DNA of 64,000 nt from Limanda limanda (GCF_963576545.1 NC_083658.1:11338428-11402427); one strand, 5' to 3'. Counted from the stretch's first letter, positions 13,198-27,168 are shown. Numbers and translations: made by a program. Notes: generated by a model from the sequence alone, not told the origin.

Positions 13198-16100
13198 TCA
13201 AACCAAATTGTACTGAGAAAACCGCACTTGGACTTACATTAGTGTGATAAGAACGACCTGAAATGAAAGAGAGCATCTTTGAGAAACCTTTATTGAACGT
13301 GAACTTGGACTTTCTCTTTTGATCAAGGCTTTTCCAATAACTGCTCTGCGTTCGAGGGAGGACCTCGGATGCAAATAAAAACCAGCTGTTGGCCACTAAA
13401 GTCAAGTTTTATTGGAAGTTGCTTCAGGGAAAGTTTCCCATAAAGGAGATCTGCGCTGGTGCTCTTTACATTCACACCAAGATGTGTTCAAAGTCATCCA
13501 TACCTCTCGGCAAAACAACGAGGAACTATTTCAAAAACAACAAAAAAACAACTGAAGTCCCTCCACCTTGGCACAGACTCCGTCCCTGGCAGCCAATTCT
13601 GGGTCAGCGTTAATTCAAACAGGAAATATGGCGGTTTGGACCGCGGCCCGCGAACGAGGCCAGACTGAATGACTTGAAACACACTCCGCGGTATCACTCC
13701 CATATGCTCGGACAAAAATAATGGGTGACGGAGAGGGAGAGAGGAGGGGGAGGTGACGGAAGTGAACGCAGCACCTAAAAATAACAACAACAAACAGTTC
13801 AACATGCCAGGAAACAGTTAGTACATATTTAGATGCAAATGAGCTTTTTTTTGTTCTGGAAAGTTGATTGAGCACAGTGTACGACGAGTTACTTAGTTCG
13901 GCTCTGCTGCATTTATTGGCAACGGGGTATTTGATGAGATTTCCCGTGTCTCCGAAACTTGGGAGAATTCATAATCGAGGCCGTCTTCATGAAAAATGCA
14001 TGCAAAGAGCTTGAGGTTGAAGTTAAATTATATTGGATGAGAGCTGTACCAAAAAAAAAAAGAAAAGTTGAAATGGTGTATGAGATGTAAAGTACTGTAT
14101 AGTTTTATGTTTGTTTTTAAGGGGGGTTGGGGGGTTTGTGGCATTCCCGGGTTGCGACCACGCTATAAACTTTACTCTGCTGATCATTTCCACGTTGCTG
14201 AGGGCTTGTCGTGGCTTTCCCATGTGACACGACACCCAGAAAAGTATTACTCGTTGTTGAATAAAAAAAGCAAATCAACAAGAAAGCCCCCCCCCCAAAA
14301 AAAAAGTACAAACGCAAATGCAATTCCCTCCCTTCTAGGGTAGGATGTTTTAAAAAATAGAAATTTTCATCTCACGCCGCTGTATAAATATATATATGCC
14401 TTTTGCTCTAAAACATCTTAATATCATCACCTTCCTTTCAAGGAGGAGGAGGAGGAGGAGGAGGAGGAGGAGGAGGAGGGAGCAGGGAAGCAGGAGGAGG
14501 TTATTTTATTGGATAATTTTGCAGGAGGTAATGCGAGGTGACAACCTGCTGCATCCTGCCTGCGTTTTTCTTCCCCGGGCGCCTCGGGTCCTGGGAGTTG
14601 TCTTGGAGTGAGTTCGGTGTTTTTGCGTCCTGCTGGCTGCCGAGCTTGTCCTTTTTATGACCATAAATGCTTCATTAGGATCCATTAGCCGCGGCGCAAA
14701 CACGTATCAGTCACCGAGAAACAAGGAACGGATAGAAATCTCGAAGACTGGCTGCCGGCAGGGAGGGGAAGTGTGCACGAGCGCTGACAGATGAAATAAA
14801 CAGGGCACCTCACACACTTGTGAGGTGTGTCTGTGTGAGTGTGTGTGACAGGAGGCTGTTTTGTTGTGCACATGTCACCAATGTGGGTGTTGTGTTTTCA
14901 TGTGAACACACGCACACACACACACTGGTTTTCCATGGGAAATGCTGACAGGTTGAATAGAAACTGTTGATTTTTTTTCATTCCTTGCAAGTTAAATCAG
15001 TGTTTTTTGGATTTTTTTTTATGTCAACCACATGTTTTCATCGACTCTACGCACACATGCTCGGTCCATATGTTCCACGTCCATCACTACTGACATGATC
15101 TGTCCCACGGAAGATGATTTAAGGATCCCTGCTAAGACAAAGGGCACAAAAGCTGTGGTTCCGCATGAGTTATGTCTCCTGTGTTGTTAGTGTCACCCCA
15201 CAGAGAGCTATTTAAACCCTGGATTACTTTCCACCCAATAGTTTCAACTGAGAATCATCGTCTCTCACGCCTGGAGGCTTCGTGTTTGTGCACATTTTCA
15301 AACTCTTTCCGTTTTATTTTGTTAACTACCAAGTGTCTCGTGTCGCGCAGATCCAAGATCGGGCCCCAGGGGGCACCGGCCCAAGCTTAAATCTGATAAG
15401 CCCTTGTACTTTCTTTTGTTTTAGCTTTTTTATTATATAAACTGTGACACTTACTTCCTAGCTACCAGTAAACAAGGAATGACTTAAATGTGCACCTTGC
15501 TGAATCAGGAGTTGTGCATGGAGGTTGCATATAAAAATGGCACCTCTGTGGAGATTGTGGCCCCTTAATGGCCCATGACTTCCTACCTCCGCCATTGTTC
15601 AACAAGGAGAAGAACCTTGTCCATCCTCTCCAAGAAATAACCATCTTCATAACCATGAATCAAATGATTAGAACTAATGTGAGAAAAGATTAACGCATCC
15701 TCAGATAATCACCACAACTCTGCTGTACCTGCGAGCGTTTAAAATGTTTTAAAGCTTTGGTTTCATAGCCCTCATTAAATCGGGATTTGAAAAAAAAAAA
15801 TGACGCAGTCTTGCAAACCCAATGTTCGATACCTGCACGGCACCAAACAGCTGACGGACGAAATTAGCAATAAGCCTGTAAGCATGGTGGAGCATTTAGC
15901 CGCTGAAGAGCCACATATTTCCCATTAGAGTTGAAAGGAAAGCTGAGCTGCAAGGAGAGCGATTATTGATGTTTGTCAGGAGGCTACAAGCACCACTCGA
16001 AATGACTGCAAATTTTCAAATATTTGGTCGTTATTTGAGGCATTTGCTGCCCAAAGTGACCAAAACCCCCCCCCCCAAAAAATATATTCATCTTTAATTT

Positions 16101-17129
16101 CATGTTTGAAAAGAGTAGTTTCCATCGAACAAAATCTCACAGGCAGCATTTACCCAAAGATCAATTAGCGAGATATTAACTTAGACATACTCTTGTGAAT
16201 CCCTCTGTGGAGATATTAAAGCCAGCCTTGAGATAATTGGCGTGGGGAGGGATGGTAACTACACGCAGCATCAATATCCTCCAAACCGGGACCGTTATTA
16301 GAGAGCTAATTATTGTTGGGACCCTGAGAAGGATTACGAGGGTAGAATAAAAGGAGATGAATGTTTTAAATCGTGAAAATGCAGCATTGTGAGAGTCGTA
16401 GACGGGAGACGGATCAGGTCAGGTAGCTGGTTGTGTGGCTTTGTGTCGGTTCAGGCTCAAACGGCACAACAAAGAATCGTGTCAATCATAAAAACATGAA
16501 AGCATTGCGAACTGATCGGATCGGTGAGAAAGGAAAAACGAGCATCGGTTGTTTTGGCGGACAAAGGTTTTCGTGCACTACGGAATGTTGATCTTTGAAG
16601 CTCCGTGACATTAAGAGGCCCGAGGTAGATTCAGTGTTTGATTACACAGAGGTGTGGTGTTTGTAATCCTTCTTTGCGTGTCGGCGAAACACCATGCCAA
16701 CGCAAACACACAAATATACAAAATACAAAATACACTGCATGTGTGGTGCTTGGCAAGAGTCCATCCACTTTTGGCTGCTCGCCGAGGCTCCGTGGTTGCG
16801 GGGTGGCGGATGGAGTCGAGCCTCCTAGCGTTCCTCCGAGGAGATCCTGGGGTGCAACAGGGCGGATCCTTCCTGGAACGTGTTTTCTAGCAGAGCCAGG
16901 CATCCCAATCAGATGCTGCAATCACTTACTTCATCCCTTATAACTAAAGTATATGAAAATTAAGCGGGATGTAACTGTGTACATTTAGAATAATCTGGAT
17001 CAAAACACTTAATTCACACAGGAAAGCATGTGAATACATTTGTATTAAATACAGAATTCTAGACTTTTTTTATACATTTTAAAATGTCCAACTAGTTTAA
17101 TCATTTCTAAATATTGCATTTTCTCTCAC
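13198..17129. other. non-coding DNA, no gene recognised
   Basis: The stretch contains a GGA tract (14442-14479), a short CA run near 14905-14925, an A run near 15790 and a C run near 16065-16074. The rest is single-copy-looking, AT-rich in places, with no supported coding frame. Confidence 0.5.
14442..14479. repeat. (GGA)n trinucleotide tract
   Basis: About 12 to 13 perfect GGA units, followed by imperfect purine-rich sequence to about 14500. The poly-Arg peptide predicted from this run is an artefact. Confidence 0.95.
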
Positions 17130-17282
17130 CTCACATTTATCTATGTTCTTTTGCTGTGTTTGATCTTCCAATCGCTTTAAAGTTGTTTCCTATTGCTTTC
17201 GTTGACTTTTAACTTGGAAAGCACCTTGTCGCTGTGTTGTGAAAGGTTATATATATAAATAAAGTTTATTAGAAAGTAAATG
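17130..17282 (+). mobile_element. LINE 3' tail remnant
   Basis: The segment ends with aaagcaccttgtcgctgtgt and atatataaataaagtttatt. Teleost CR1/L2/Rex-type LINE 3' ends characteristically combine a weakly conserved aaagcacttt-like block with a tatataaataaa-type tail, and this fits. No coding part remains upstream that I can recognise. Confidence 0.55.
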
Positions 17283-17802
17283 TTATACAGTGGCTCATGT
17301 CAGCCAGTGCAACACTGTGGGTCACTGATGCATTTCTGGAAACATTGGCGCCCAGGCTTCTGGCTCCACAGGCTGTGTTTGTTAGTGGGATCAGTCCACA
17401 GTTGGTTTTGCTCTTGTTTGATGGGATTTGTTCACAGCGCAAAAAAAAAATCCTTAATATCACCAGATTCGCTCTTTGAGTCAACAACAACACGGTTGGA
17501 AAACTTCCTCCAAATTCACTGCGCTCGACTTTTAGAGAACTGATGACGGACAAATGAAAAACAACACAATGTTGTGACGTACAGCAGAGCTCATGCGTTA
17601 ACATGACTTTAATCCGACAGATTAGATGTCAACGCCCACACTCATGCATGTGAATGTAACTCTACCACCCCCCCAATCATTTAATTAAGTCACTATTTAT
17701 TCCTCTAAATTCCTTCACAGGCCTCATTTTAGACGTAAAAAAAAAAGATATAAATATATATATATTTTGTACTATAAAGGAAAATCCACCTCCTAAATTA
17801 GA
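17283..17802. other. non-coding DNA, nothing recognised
   Basis: No structure was seen beyond short A and AT runs (around 17742-17768). Confidence 0.5.
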
Positions 17803-17900
17803 TGAGATGAAACTTTAATCATCCCTGTGGGGGAAACTGGGTTATTGCTGCAGCCTGGAACAGACACAGATAATAATAGATCAAATGCAGTGTGTTCAAG
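17803..17900 (-). mobile_element. retroelement 3'-end fragment (ACTTTA-TCATCCC type)
   Basis: The plus strand reads gatgaaactttaatcatccc then tgtgggggaaactgggttat. This closely resembles the reverse complement of a very common teleost non-LTR 3' end (aactttattgatcccc followed by a gggaaa block). Only about 100 bases are recognisable, and the clade is not assigned. Confidence 0.5.
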
Positions 17901-20900
17901 CTAATGCCACAAATGTATCCAGCGAAAGAACATACCGAGCATTCGCTGACAAACATAAGGGGGGGGGGGGTGTAGATAAAAATAAAGATGTCGCATATGA
18001 ATTTGTCCGTCTTGTTATATTTGAAGTTGTGCAAACACGGCCAAGCTGGAAGGATTCAGCCCACAAAGGCACATTTATAAGATAATTTGGTCAACTTTTT
18101 ATAACTGAGTGAAATGTGGAGTTAATCCCAGTGTCCAGTCGTAAAGTGAGAAAAGTGTAAATCTACATGCTTGTCAAAAACAAATAAAAAATGCATCTGT
18201 TTCATCAGGGAAACGCGAGTGGGGTCGCTCCTCCTCCTCCTGCGACTGACGAGCGCCGCGGCCCGCAGGCCCCTGCTCGGCGAGCGTGGCACGGCCCCAG
18301 ATTATGCTGTGAATAATTTATGAAACGATGTCAGTGCTTCTTCGTAATGACTTCAAATGGACATCAGCCAAGCGTTAAATGACAGGGATTAATCTACTTT
18401 TGAAATAATAGTCCTAATGGAATATTGAATCCCCTGGGACCGGCGCGCCCCCGAACTTGGGAATCAACTGTGACACATTGCCTGTGCCGTCAGTGTGCGG
18501 TGACCCCAAAAACACACTATTAAAAGTTGCTCAGAAGTACGCCCCCCCCCCCCAGCTCAGGACTTCTTCCGGGAGTGGAGACAGGTAGAGGGAAAGTAAA
18601 GGGGTCAATCATGCTTTTCTAATAAATAACTAAGGTAAGAAAGTAAAGTCCCTATAAATAAGAGCTAAACCATTATTTTAACTATTTCTTTTTAATACAT
18701 TTCTAATTGACTCATTGACATGCAAAAGAAAACACAGCAAAATCCAAATTGGCCCAACAGTCCCCTGTGACAAACTATGACACATTTTTTGACACATTTT
18801 TGTGATGAAAGACACTAATACTGGTTATAATATCAAAAACAGAAAATGTACATCCATGGGGTGGAACCTGGCTCATAACGCCACCTAGTGTTTCGAATGG
18901 TCTAGGACCTTTTGGGACCAATGTTTACATAGAGGCCACCGTTTGGGATGTCTCGAGGTCATCGGAATTTTATATCTGTAAACAATTAAGCTGGTGAGTT
19001 GAAATCTGAAAGGTTGCGCTCAATTTCAAATGTAATCTAAATCTGAACCCAGAGCTGTTGCCCCTCCAATTTGAATGTATGTGTCTTTTTGATGTTTACA
19101 CGCGTGGGTCTGGGGTAAGGAGGTGTGTAGGCGTGAATTAGCCCCGCCTCCCAGCATTGCATTCAATCCGCATCAATTTGAATTTGTCCTTAACACAAAC
19201 TTTCTCTTTTTTCCTCTCACTCGTTGTAGTCACTGCCGGTTTTCCGCTACTCTGCATAACGTGCGGTAACGGCGCGTTGCCATTGGTCGAGGTAAAAAGC
19301 AGGAGCGCTTAGGTCCTGAATCAAAATGCTGCAGTATTGTCTACTATAAATACATCCTCAGTTAACTCGATGATAATGGTGCAGAGGTACACAGACGCTG
19401 TAGTAAGTGCAAATTCAGATAAACACGGCCACTGAGCTCACTGGGGATGCCCGGCGGGAAGAAGGAAGTGAATTGAAGCAGCTCTGTCCTCGTTAGTTCA
19501 GACCGTAACAGAGAAAATGTGCAGTAAACATGCTAAAAAGAGTCCTCTCTCCCTGATGTATCAAAGTTTCATGCATGTTTGCATTACACGTGTCCCCAGT
19601 TAGAGGACGCAACGGACAGCAGGAGCAGGGCCGACAGCCGACATGCATTACATTTGGGCCACCTTCACTCTGTTCACTCTCTATATATATACGCTTCTCT
19701 AAATTATCCATGATGTAGGACTTATAAATATTCCAAACTACAGACGCAGAGAAAAATAAAATATAATTACGGATACATAAATAAATGGCACTCCCGAGAC
19801 CTGAGGGTCTGCTCTCACTTATATTTATCTCCCGTGACATAATAAAACTCACTCAGACAACCACACTTACTTTATAACCCCCCACCCACCCACCCTCACA
19901 TCCCCTTCCTCCCCAATCTGCATGCAAATGTAAATACAACGTCTTGCGCCAGGGCGAGTGAAGTGCGCAAGCCTCACGTGTGATTGGAATTACACGCCGA
20001 GGGCCCCGGAGTCGAGTTCCATCCCGAGCCGCGGCTCATTCATCCAAAAATCCTGCTCAGTGATGCAAATACTCTATCATTTAAACTCATTTATCCTTGC
20101 TTCAGGGTTTGCAATAGAGACAAATGTGATAGCAGCCCCCCCCCCCAACCCCCCCTCCACACATATCACGTAATGTGAGGTGGGAAATAAACCAGGAAAA
20201 GAGATCGAATCCAGCGGAACGCATTCATTTATTATTCGAGAGCACTTGTTGCTTTAAGCGATCCAAAAATTCTGTGACATTTTCCTTTTTTTTTTGTACA
20301 GCCTCCCAAACACCGATGCTCCTCGCCAAGTTCCCTCCCATTCATCCTTTATGCCGGGGATACAGTAAACGCTCCGAATGATGAGAGGCATGCGGTACTG
20401 AGTTCAAACGGGCGTATTCAAGAGGGCAGCTGCTGGGGGGGAAAAAAGGACCGGTGAAACACGAGCCCCAGTATCGAGGAGGATGATTAGTGAATCATCC
20501 GTCTCCTCTGTCTCCCTTTTCATCCCTCCTTCCTCTTTTGGAAGCTCCGTTGGTAATGATGATAATCTGTGCTTGAGTTTTTTTTTGATCTCCGACAGAC
20601 TGCTGCAGTTTTTCGGGAGGGGGGGCAATAATAATTGATCCTAGCGCTATTTGTGCAGATGATATTTAGAACATTCCAATAATGGATTTAGGGTTGGGCC
20701 TGTGGTAGGCCAGTTCCGCTCTCCCGGATTCATTCAGGGGAGGCTGATGATTCTCTTTGATCTACTTTCCATCGGCTGCAGTTTAGCCAGAACGCCAGAG
20801 ACCAGGATTCTTCCGAGGCTCTTCCGTCGTCCCTCCACTGCAAGATTCCGTGTTCACAAGAAACGGGAGATGTGTCTCTGCAGTGAGATGAGATGCTGCT

Positions 20901-21027
20901 ACAGATTGTTCTCAATTATTTTTCAACTATGCTGCATTTAGGGAAGTAGCGCCGACTGGATTTTATGCCCAGTCCACATTCTGAGCCTTTTTAAGTTCTG
21001 TAAATGGTTAAAAGTCCTCACGCACCA
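17901..21027. other. non-coding DNA; possible conserved non-coding block at 18296-18432
   Basis: The stretch contains G12 at 17959-17970, C runs at 18542-18553 and near 20137, and several homopolymers. The segment 18296-18432 is balanced in composition, free of repeats and dense in TAAT-type homeodomain cores (aataatttatga, gggattaatcta). It has the look of a conserved enhancer, but this cannot be shown from one sequence. No coding gene is supported. Confidence 0.4.
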
Positions 21028-21085
21028 CCGTCTCTTTGGCTTTGGGAGGTAGAGCGTTTCGTCGACTTACTAAAAAGGCTGTGGT
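21028..21085 (+). mobile_element. degenerate tRNA-derived SINE-like head
   Basis: The segment gggaggtagagcg resembles a pol III A box, and gtggtttaatcccc about 35 bases later resembles a B box. Between them lies ttcgtcgacttactaaaaag, matching the layout of a very common teleost repeat (gaggtagagcg, then a gtcgtcc-acta block, then a ggttcgatcccc-like box). It is strongly diverged. No tRNA cloverleaf can be completed. Confidence 0.45.
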
Positions 21086-24000
21086 TTAATCCCCAAATTG
21101 TGCTGTTTGTCAAATTGTCAGTTTAAAGCTACGTCAAAATAAGTTACAGATTACTGATAGAAGCAATTTATTTAGTTTATTTGTTAGTTGGTTGGTTTGT
21201 TTGTTTGTTTGATTACCTCAAATCCACGAAATGGATTCCCTCCAACCTGGGTGGAAGAATGGAACTTAAGTGTTGTCTCGGAGTCGGAATCAGGAATTTA
21301 TGTTATCGCTTCCTTCAACAATATACGAAAAGGTTTTTTTTTGGCAATTCCCAGGGAATAATTATTGGATCCAGATGAAAAAAACAAGACCTAACTAGAT
21401 ACAATGGGGGATTTGGATGTGATAAAAATGCCACAGAACCCCAAATCTCACCTGACTACATTCGAGTGAATCTCTTTTCCGACCTTTAGAAACTGGACGC
21501 CACTCCCTGGGGTTCAGTGCAAAGATAACATTCTGAGAAAGAACGAAACAGAAGGAGTGTTGCTCTCTGTGTGCGAACGCCAGGTGCATATTCCACAGAA
21601 ACACGTCGGGTGTCGCACAGCGGAGGTTGGCGGACGAATCAGCGCTGCAGAAATCCCAATGTCACGCTCACACACACTGGGACAGATGCAGATCTGGACT
21701 CGTCGTGCTCGATGGACCTTAATTGATAATAAAACATAACAGAGATGCAACGAGGCGGACAAGCCACCTCAACAAAAGAGTCACAACAAATAGTTTCCAC
21801 GTGCCTTTTGTGACTGTGTGCGTTTAGGAAGAAAAATCTACCACAACAAGAAAATCTGATTAAGGGATCTGCAATCCGAATAAAACACATTGAATCCCTC
21901 GAATCAGGGAATATTTAAAAAGAGGACACTTGCATGTGGTGTGGAGAAGGGAGATATCCTTTGCTGGTTTCCTGTGATTTATCCGTCCCCCCTTTTTTCC
22001 TTTATCTCACCGGCTTCTTCGTCTCATTTGTTTTATTCCAGTTGGTAAAGTTTGCATGTGCAGCGTGTTGTGGACCTGCACTCTTCTTTTTTTTTTTCTT
22101 CTCTTCCTTGGCAAAACACTTTAAGGAAACATTCTTGTCTGTATCAGCACATCAAGCCGTCTCCTGCGGGGCTTGTCAAGCACCCGTCACAAACTGTGAC
22201 TATGAATGGCACCCTGGTGACCCTGGAGTAACAGCGGCGCAGGCACACAAACACACACATATAAGCACACGCACACAAACTCCAACCCACACAACTTTTA
22301 ACTTGACTGGACTTCAGAGCTGATCCACGCTGGGCTCTGTGATGTGTGATTTGATTACTATGGAGACCTGCCAGCAGTGTTTGCACTAGAAAGCTGCAGC
22401 TCCGACACTCGGCCGGCGCGGCTCCGACACACACAGATTCCCTTAAAGAGAAATGCAAATACGCGCACACGTGCCACCACACGACACCTTCCCGTCCTGT
22501 CGCATACTCTTTAAGTTCATTAGACGCTCGCATTCCTGCGAGGGGAGTCACTCGGACAGAGTGTCTGATCTCTGTTCGCTGGCTTTGTGATTGCACGGAT
22601 AAAAGGGCAAGGCTCAGCCCTAGGAGGCAAAACTGGGGGCTGAGGGGAAGGAGAAAAACAAAACAACGCTGACTCGCTGCAACATCGGCGGCGACAAGGG
22701 TGTTAAGTTCCATCGAGGGAGGTCAGGGTTATCATGGATGTGGAAAGGGGGGGAAAAATGTGATGTAAATCAGCAAACAGAGGGGAAATAATCCACTTTT
22801 TATCGAGTTTTTAAGGAGCGGCAAAGCTTTGTACATGAACGATCAGATCACTGCACTAAATCGGAAACGCGACATCGAGGCCGGATAACTTTATTACCCG
22901 TGCATCCATTTCGACCCCCCCTCTGCTGACTTGACAGAGATGTAGTCGAACAGGGATAAGCGTTAGTGTTTAGGAACGGCTACAACTGCAAAAAACCCTC
23001 CTTATCAATCTTTTAAATGGTAATTGTGCAACTGTTTCTGTCCAGGACAAGAGATATCCCTGCAGCGTTTCTCTAATCAGATTTTTTTTTTTTTTTAAAC
23101 AATGGTGATTGCAATCCAACCTGGAAAAGAGGTAATGGTTATTTTCTCAATTATTTTTAATTCACACAAAAAGAAAAAAAGTTTCCCCCGGTGGGCCTCT
23201 TTACTCTGAAGTGCACCTACTACCTTCTTACTGAAGAGACGCCAGACCCCCGCCCCCCCCTCCCCCCCCCCCTCCCCCCGGCCACCTCCGACATGTGGAG
23301 CCAAGCCAAGTGCATGATTACTGTCCCCATGACTAACAATAAACCGGAGCGATGGGAGGTTGTGCAGATTGCATCAAGGGTAAGAACTGCTGACAAGTGA
23401 GGACTGCGGCGAGGAAGAGGCGAATGGAGACGAGCATCCCTAAGTGACTGAGCTCATTGCTCAGGTTGCCAGTCACTGAAGGATAATGGAGTTAGAAGTC
23501 CCTTAATTTCGGCTTGTGCGTCAACTCGTTCTGCTTATGCTTCTATTTGCCGAGTATGGGATGGTCCGATGGAGACAAATCGGATCAGAGATGATGGATT
23601 TTTCACTTTTCCTGTCTTTTCTTTTTGCTTTTTTATCATGTTTAAACATGTTTATGTGATAGTAAAATGTTTCACTTAATTCTGATGTCAGATGCTTTTA
23701 TTTTGTTGCTTGCTTAAGTGGAGGTGACAGAGACAGGGACACGCACAAGAGGAGCACGAGAGAGACTCATGAGAGACACTACTGCTGAGCTGCGAAGCGA
23801 AAGGAAAAACTGCTGGCCTCTTTATGTTGACTTCTGAGTTCATATCTGAATAAAAGAAAGTTAAAATATTAAAACCAGAATAGCTGCTGTGTTGAGAGCC
23901 CAGTGGCTATCAACTGCCACAGTCAGTTATCAGTATTACGGGAAAAATGTTATTCTGTAAAATGTTTGTGTAGATCCAGGACTTTGTTTTGTCTTTCTAT

Positions 24001-25799
24001 AATATGATTGTGAAATTTGAAATTTTGCATCATTTTCAACCCTCCGTTTCTTGGTCACATAAAAACCTTCAAAAAAGGCACCCCCATTAACCTCAGCTCT
24101 TCTTATTAGTTTGTCTCAGTGTCCCACCCACAGCATCATCGGATTGGTTGAGTTACTAGCCAATCAGCACTCTTATTTAGTTGTAAAAACAATGGGAAGA
24201 TTAACTGAAGGAAACTACAACTTCTGCATAGTGCAAAAGGCAGATAGATGGTTGAATTTGACATTTATGTATTTTGTTTATGCACCCATCTGTGATGTCT
24301 TGTTGGGGGGGAAAGAAAACGACAAAGAAATCACAGGCTTTGCAAATGACCGCCTAGCAGCAAGCGTGTTAGAGGTAAAAAAAATGCATACCAGTACTTT
24401 GAAATCCCCAACTCGAAAGGGTTCGGATACATGGATCTGTTGTCATGAACAAGAAGCGTGGACATGACATACCCCCGACGCTCTGTCCACTGCGTAATCT
24501 GAATAACCGCCCGGTCAGAGCCAAGTTAGTGATGCTAATTTAAAAAAATGCTGCAGTCAATAAAGACACACACCTCCAGCTGCAGGCCCTACGAGACTAT
24601 GCTGTAGGAGATAAGTGGCAAGAGAGCGCATTTCAAATGGAGCGGGCAGGTTGAGGGGCTTAAACTTCCTGATGCAGCATTTAGCCCCCCCCCCGCTGCA
24701 AGACAGAGCACGCTTATCGCCGAGGCCGAGGTGGGAGGCAGCCACAGGGGGGGAAAAAATGACGGAGGGCTGCCACTCAAGGAATAAAAGATGTTACACG
24801 AGCCGGTGAGATTTAAATGAGAGGAGATGTGCCGCCGCTGCCCCGGCTTTCACGTTGTGCATGGAAAGCATTAACCTGGCTCTTAGCGTGCCACAATGGG
24901 CCCCTTAGCCGCTGTCAGCCCACACACAGCTGAGTCCCGGTGACATCCACTGCTCCGCAAAAAACACACACACACACTGGCACGCCGCATGCACACAAGC
25001 ATACATTCATGTACACTCAAGCAGACAAGATAATGAATCAGAAAGGAGCGATAAAACCTCCCTGAAAGCACTTTATTTAACTTTCATGATGTGCATTTGC
25101 AATTTTTTGCCTCCGTGATGCAACACGGTGTCGAATAAAAAGAGGAAGGGCTATTAATATTCATTCAAATTTCTTTCTGCATGGCTGGAAATTTTGTCTT
25201 CCATCTAAATCCTGGTATAAATTATGTCCGACTTCTTAGACACAGCGAAACATGCATCGGAGAAAAGAGGAGACGTCAGTTTTTAAAACCCTCTTCCTGC
25301 CTATTAATTTATTCCAGCACAAGGAAACAAGGAGCTTGCCCGCGGGGCCTCGTGTTTTTTTTTCTGACATCAAGCTTGGATGGACACAATCAGTGGCAAA
25401 AACAGCAGCTGAACTTCGGAAACAAGCACTGACTGCGCAACCTATGGAGAGAAATGATTGAAGGACGCGTTTGTGACGGGTCAAACCAGAGGAACAGACC
25501 CTTTTACTCTCGTCTTTATTCAGAGATTCACTTCGCACAAAGAAGTGTATTTATGTAAATTCCCCTCTTTAAATAAACCAGTCCGGCAAAAAGAATATCT
25601 GGAAACTCTGTGTACTTACCAAGCTTAGATGTTTCTCTATAGGGTTTAGTGCATTTCCATCTCATTCTGCTGCAATGTGGGACAAACTGCCTCTGCAGGT
25701 TCTCACGTTTTGGTTTTTAACACGTCTGTGCTAGCGACAGCTACACCCGCTTTATTCTCTACGTTGTTGAACTAGTATTTGGAATCGAGTATGAATGGA
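21086..25799. other. non-coding DNA, no gene recognised
   Basis: Visible structure is limited to CA-rich patches (22235-22285, 24962-24977), a C-rich run at 23241-23280 and homopolymers. At 24107-24132, on the minus strand, there is a possible fragment (gtgggtgggacactgagaca) of the family annotated at 9290, too short to call. The 189-residue minus-strand frame at 22144-22713 has no recognisable domain and crosses CA-rich sequence. Confidence 0.45.
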
Positions 25800-26045
25800 G
25801 GGCAAAGGTCAATGTTGATGTGACCTCGCAAACAAACATTTTGCCTCTTGAACACAATATTTCTGCAACACCTTGAGGAACAATTGTTATTTTGGCGTCT
25901 TGAACATGAGATTTCAGTTTTCATCTGATTAGATTCCTGTGGTCAAAGGTAATACTTTTCCGAATGCAATATTTTAGGAACAACTGCTGATGTCGTCTTC
26001 CTGTTGGTCTGATGGTGCAATGTTTTGTTCGAAGCCTCGGAAAAC
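25800..26045 (+). repeat. half-site repeat family, copy 1 (AGGTCA-rich)
   Basis: The segment contains ordered blocks caaaggtcaatg, tgacctcgcaaaca, gcctcttgaacac, then a second degenerate round with cgtcttgaaca and gtggtcaaaggtaa. The same order (ggtcaaaggtca, tgacctcac, aaaca, ggcctcttgaacacgat) recurs at 48395-48895 and 54000-54175. This is a dispersed, internally tandem teleost repeat with a unit of roughly 120 to 180 bases. Confidence 0.65.
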
Positions 26046-27168
26046 AATTTTTTTTTGTTAGATTAGTTTCCTTATTTTGTCCTAATGTTCATGGTCCCCA
26101 GAGGATGATGTGAAATACAGCAAGTGTTAGCATCCTAACACGTTAACTCTAGTTAATTTTTAGCATCATTATTGTAAGTATTTAAGCGAGAATTTTGCTC
26201 AAATTTGTAGACTTGTATTATAATGTTTATTATTTACCAAAATGTATTGACCTCCTTGTTTATAGGACATGGTACTGACCGCGGCTGTAATGATCTATAT
26301 CTTGGAGCCGTATAAACATTTATTATAGTGCTAATACGTTTTTTGTCCTTCCTCAAGACAACATTTGTTTATTCGTATTTTTCCTTTCAAGATATTTCAT
26401 ATTTCACTGCATTGTCTGTGCGCATGTGGCGAGCATTAATCTCCATGCACAGTTTGGGACAATAACATGTTTTCCAAACAGCCCTTGCCACACATTCAGA
26501 CCCTGATTGCATCCCTTGGTGTAGCTATTATGCTCAAAGGTGGCTAATTTACCTCCCATTTAAAAGGTTTGATAAATGCATTCATTACGCCTTTCTTCCC
26601 CGACGCCAATGACTCATTACCTGTGACAAGAGATGAATTCAGCTGTTTAGCTTAAATTGCCGTATCGATTACCTCCCTTATTAAAGCCCTCCCTCAAGTG
26701 CCCCCCATTACCATGTGTGTAAGCTTTACAGCAGAAACAGCTCATCTGAGGAGTGATTAGCTTTTGCAGGAACAATCCCGATCAGAGTGGGATTTGGATG
26801 TGCGTCGGGGGGGAGGAAGCTGCACCTGTTTCAATTAGAAGAGAGAACCTGTTGTTGCCCGTACTTCTCCCCCAGCGAGACGCTGGTTTCCTTTCTGTGT
26901 TAAGTCTATCACAGGCGGTGATGTCACAGAAGAGTAACCCTGGGTTTCATGGGCAAGCATGTGACTTTAACTGGTGTTTGACCAGAATAAAGAGAATGGG
27001 CCGTTGTGATTATGCATTATCTTTAAAAATGGGATTCAATTGCTGATGAGACAATATTTATTTTCTCTTTTTTGGATAAAATTAACGAATGACAAGCAAT
27101 AAAATGTGACCTTTATTATATTCAATACGCTCAAGCTTTTGACAACGCAAACGGGATTGGTCTAACAG
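26046..27168. other. non-coding DNA; possible conserved block at 26401-26770
   Basis: No gene is supported. The segment 26401-26770 is repeat-free, balanced in composition and rich in motifs such as attaatctcc, tcattacgcc and cattacctgtgacaag. It could be a conserved regulatory element, but that needs comparison with other fish. Confidence 0.4.

Noticed and set aside
22144..22713. 189-codon minus-strand frame
   Set aside because: No recognisable domain. Part of it crosses CA-rich sequence, and no splice or start support was found.
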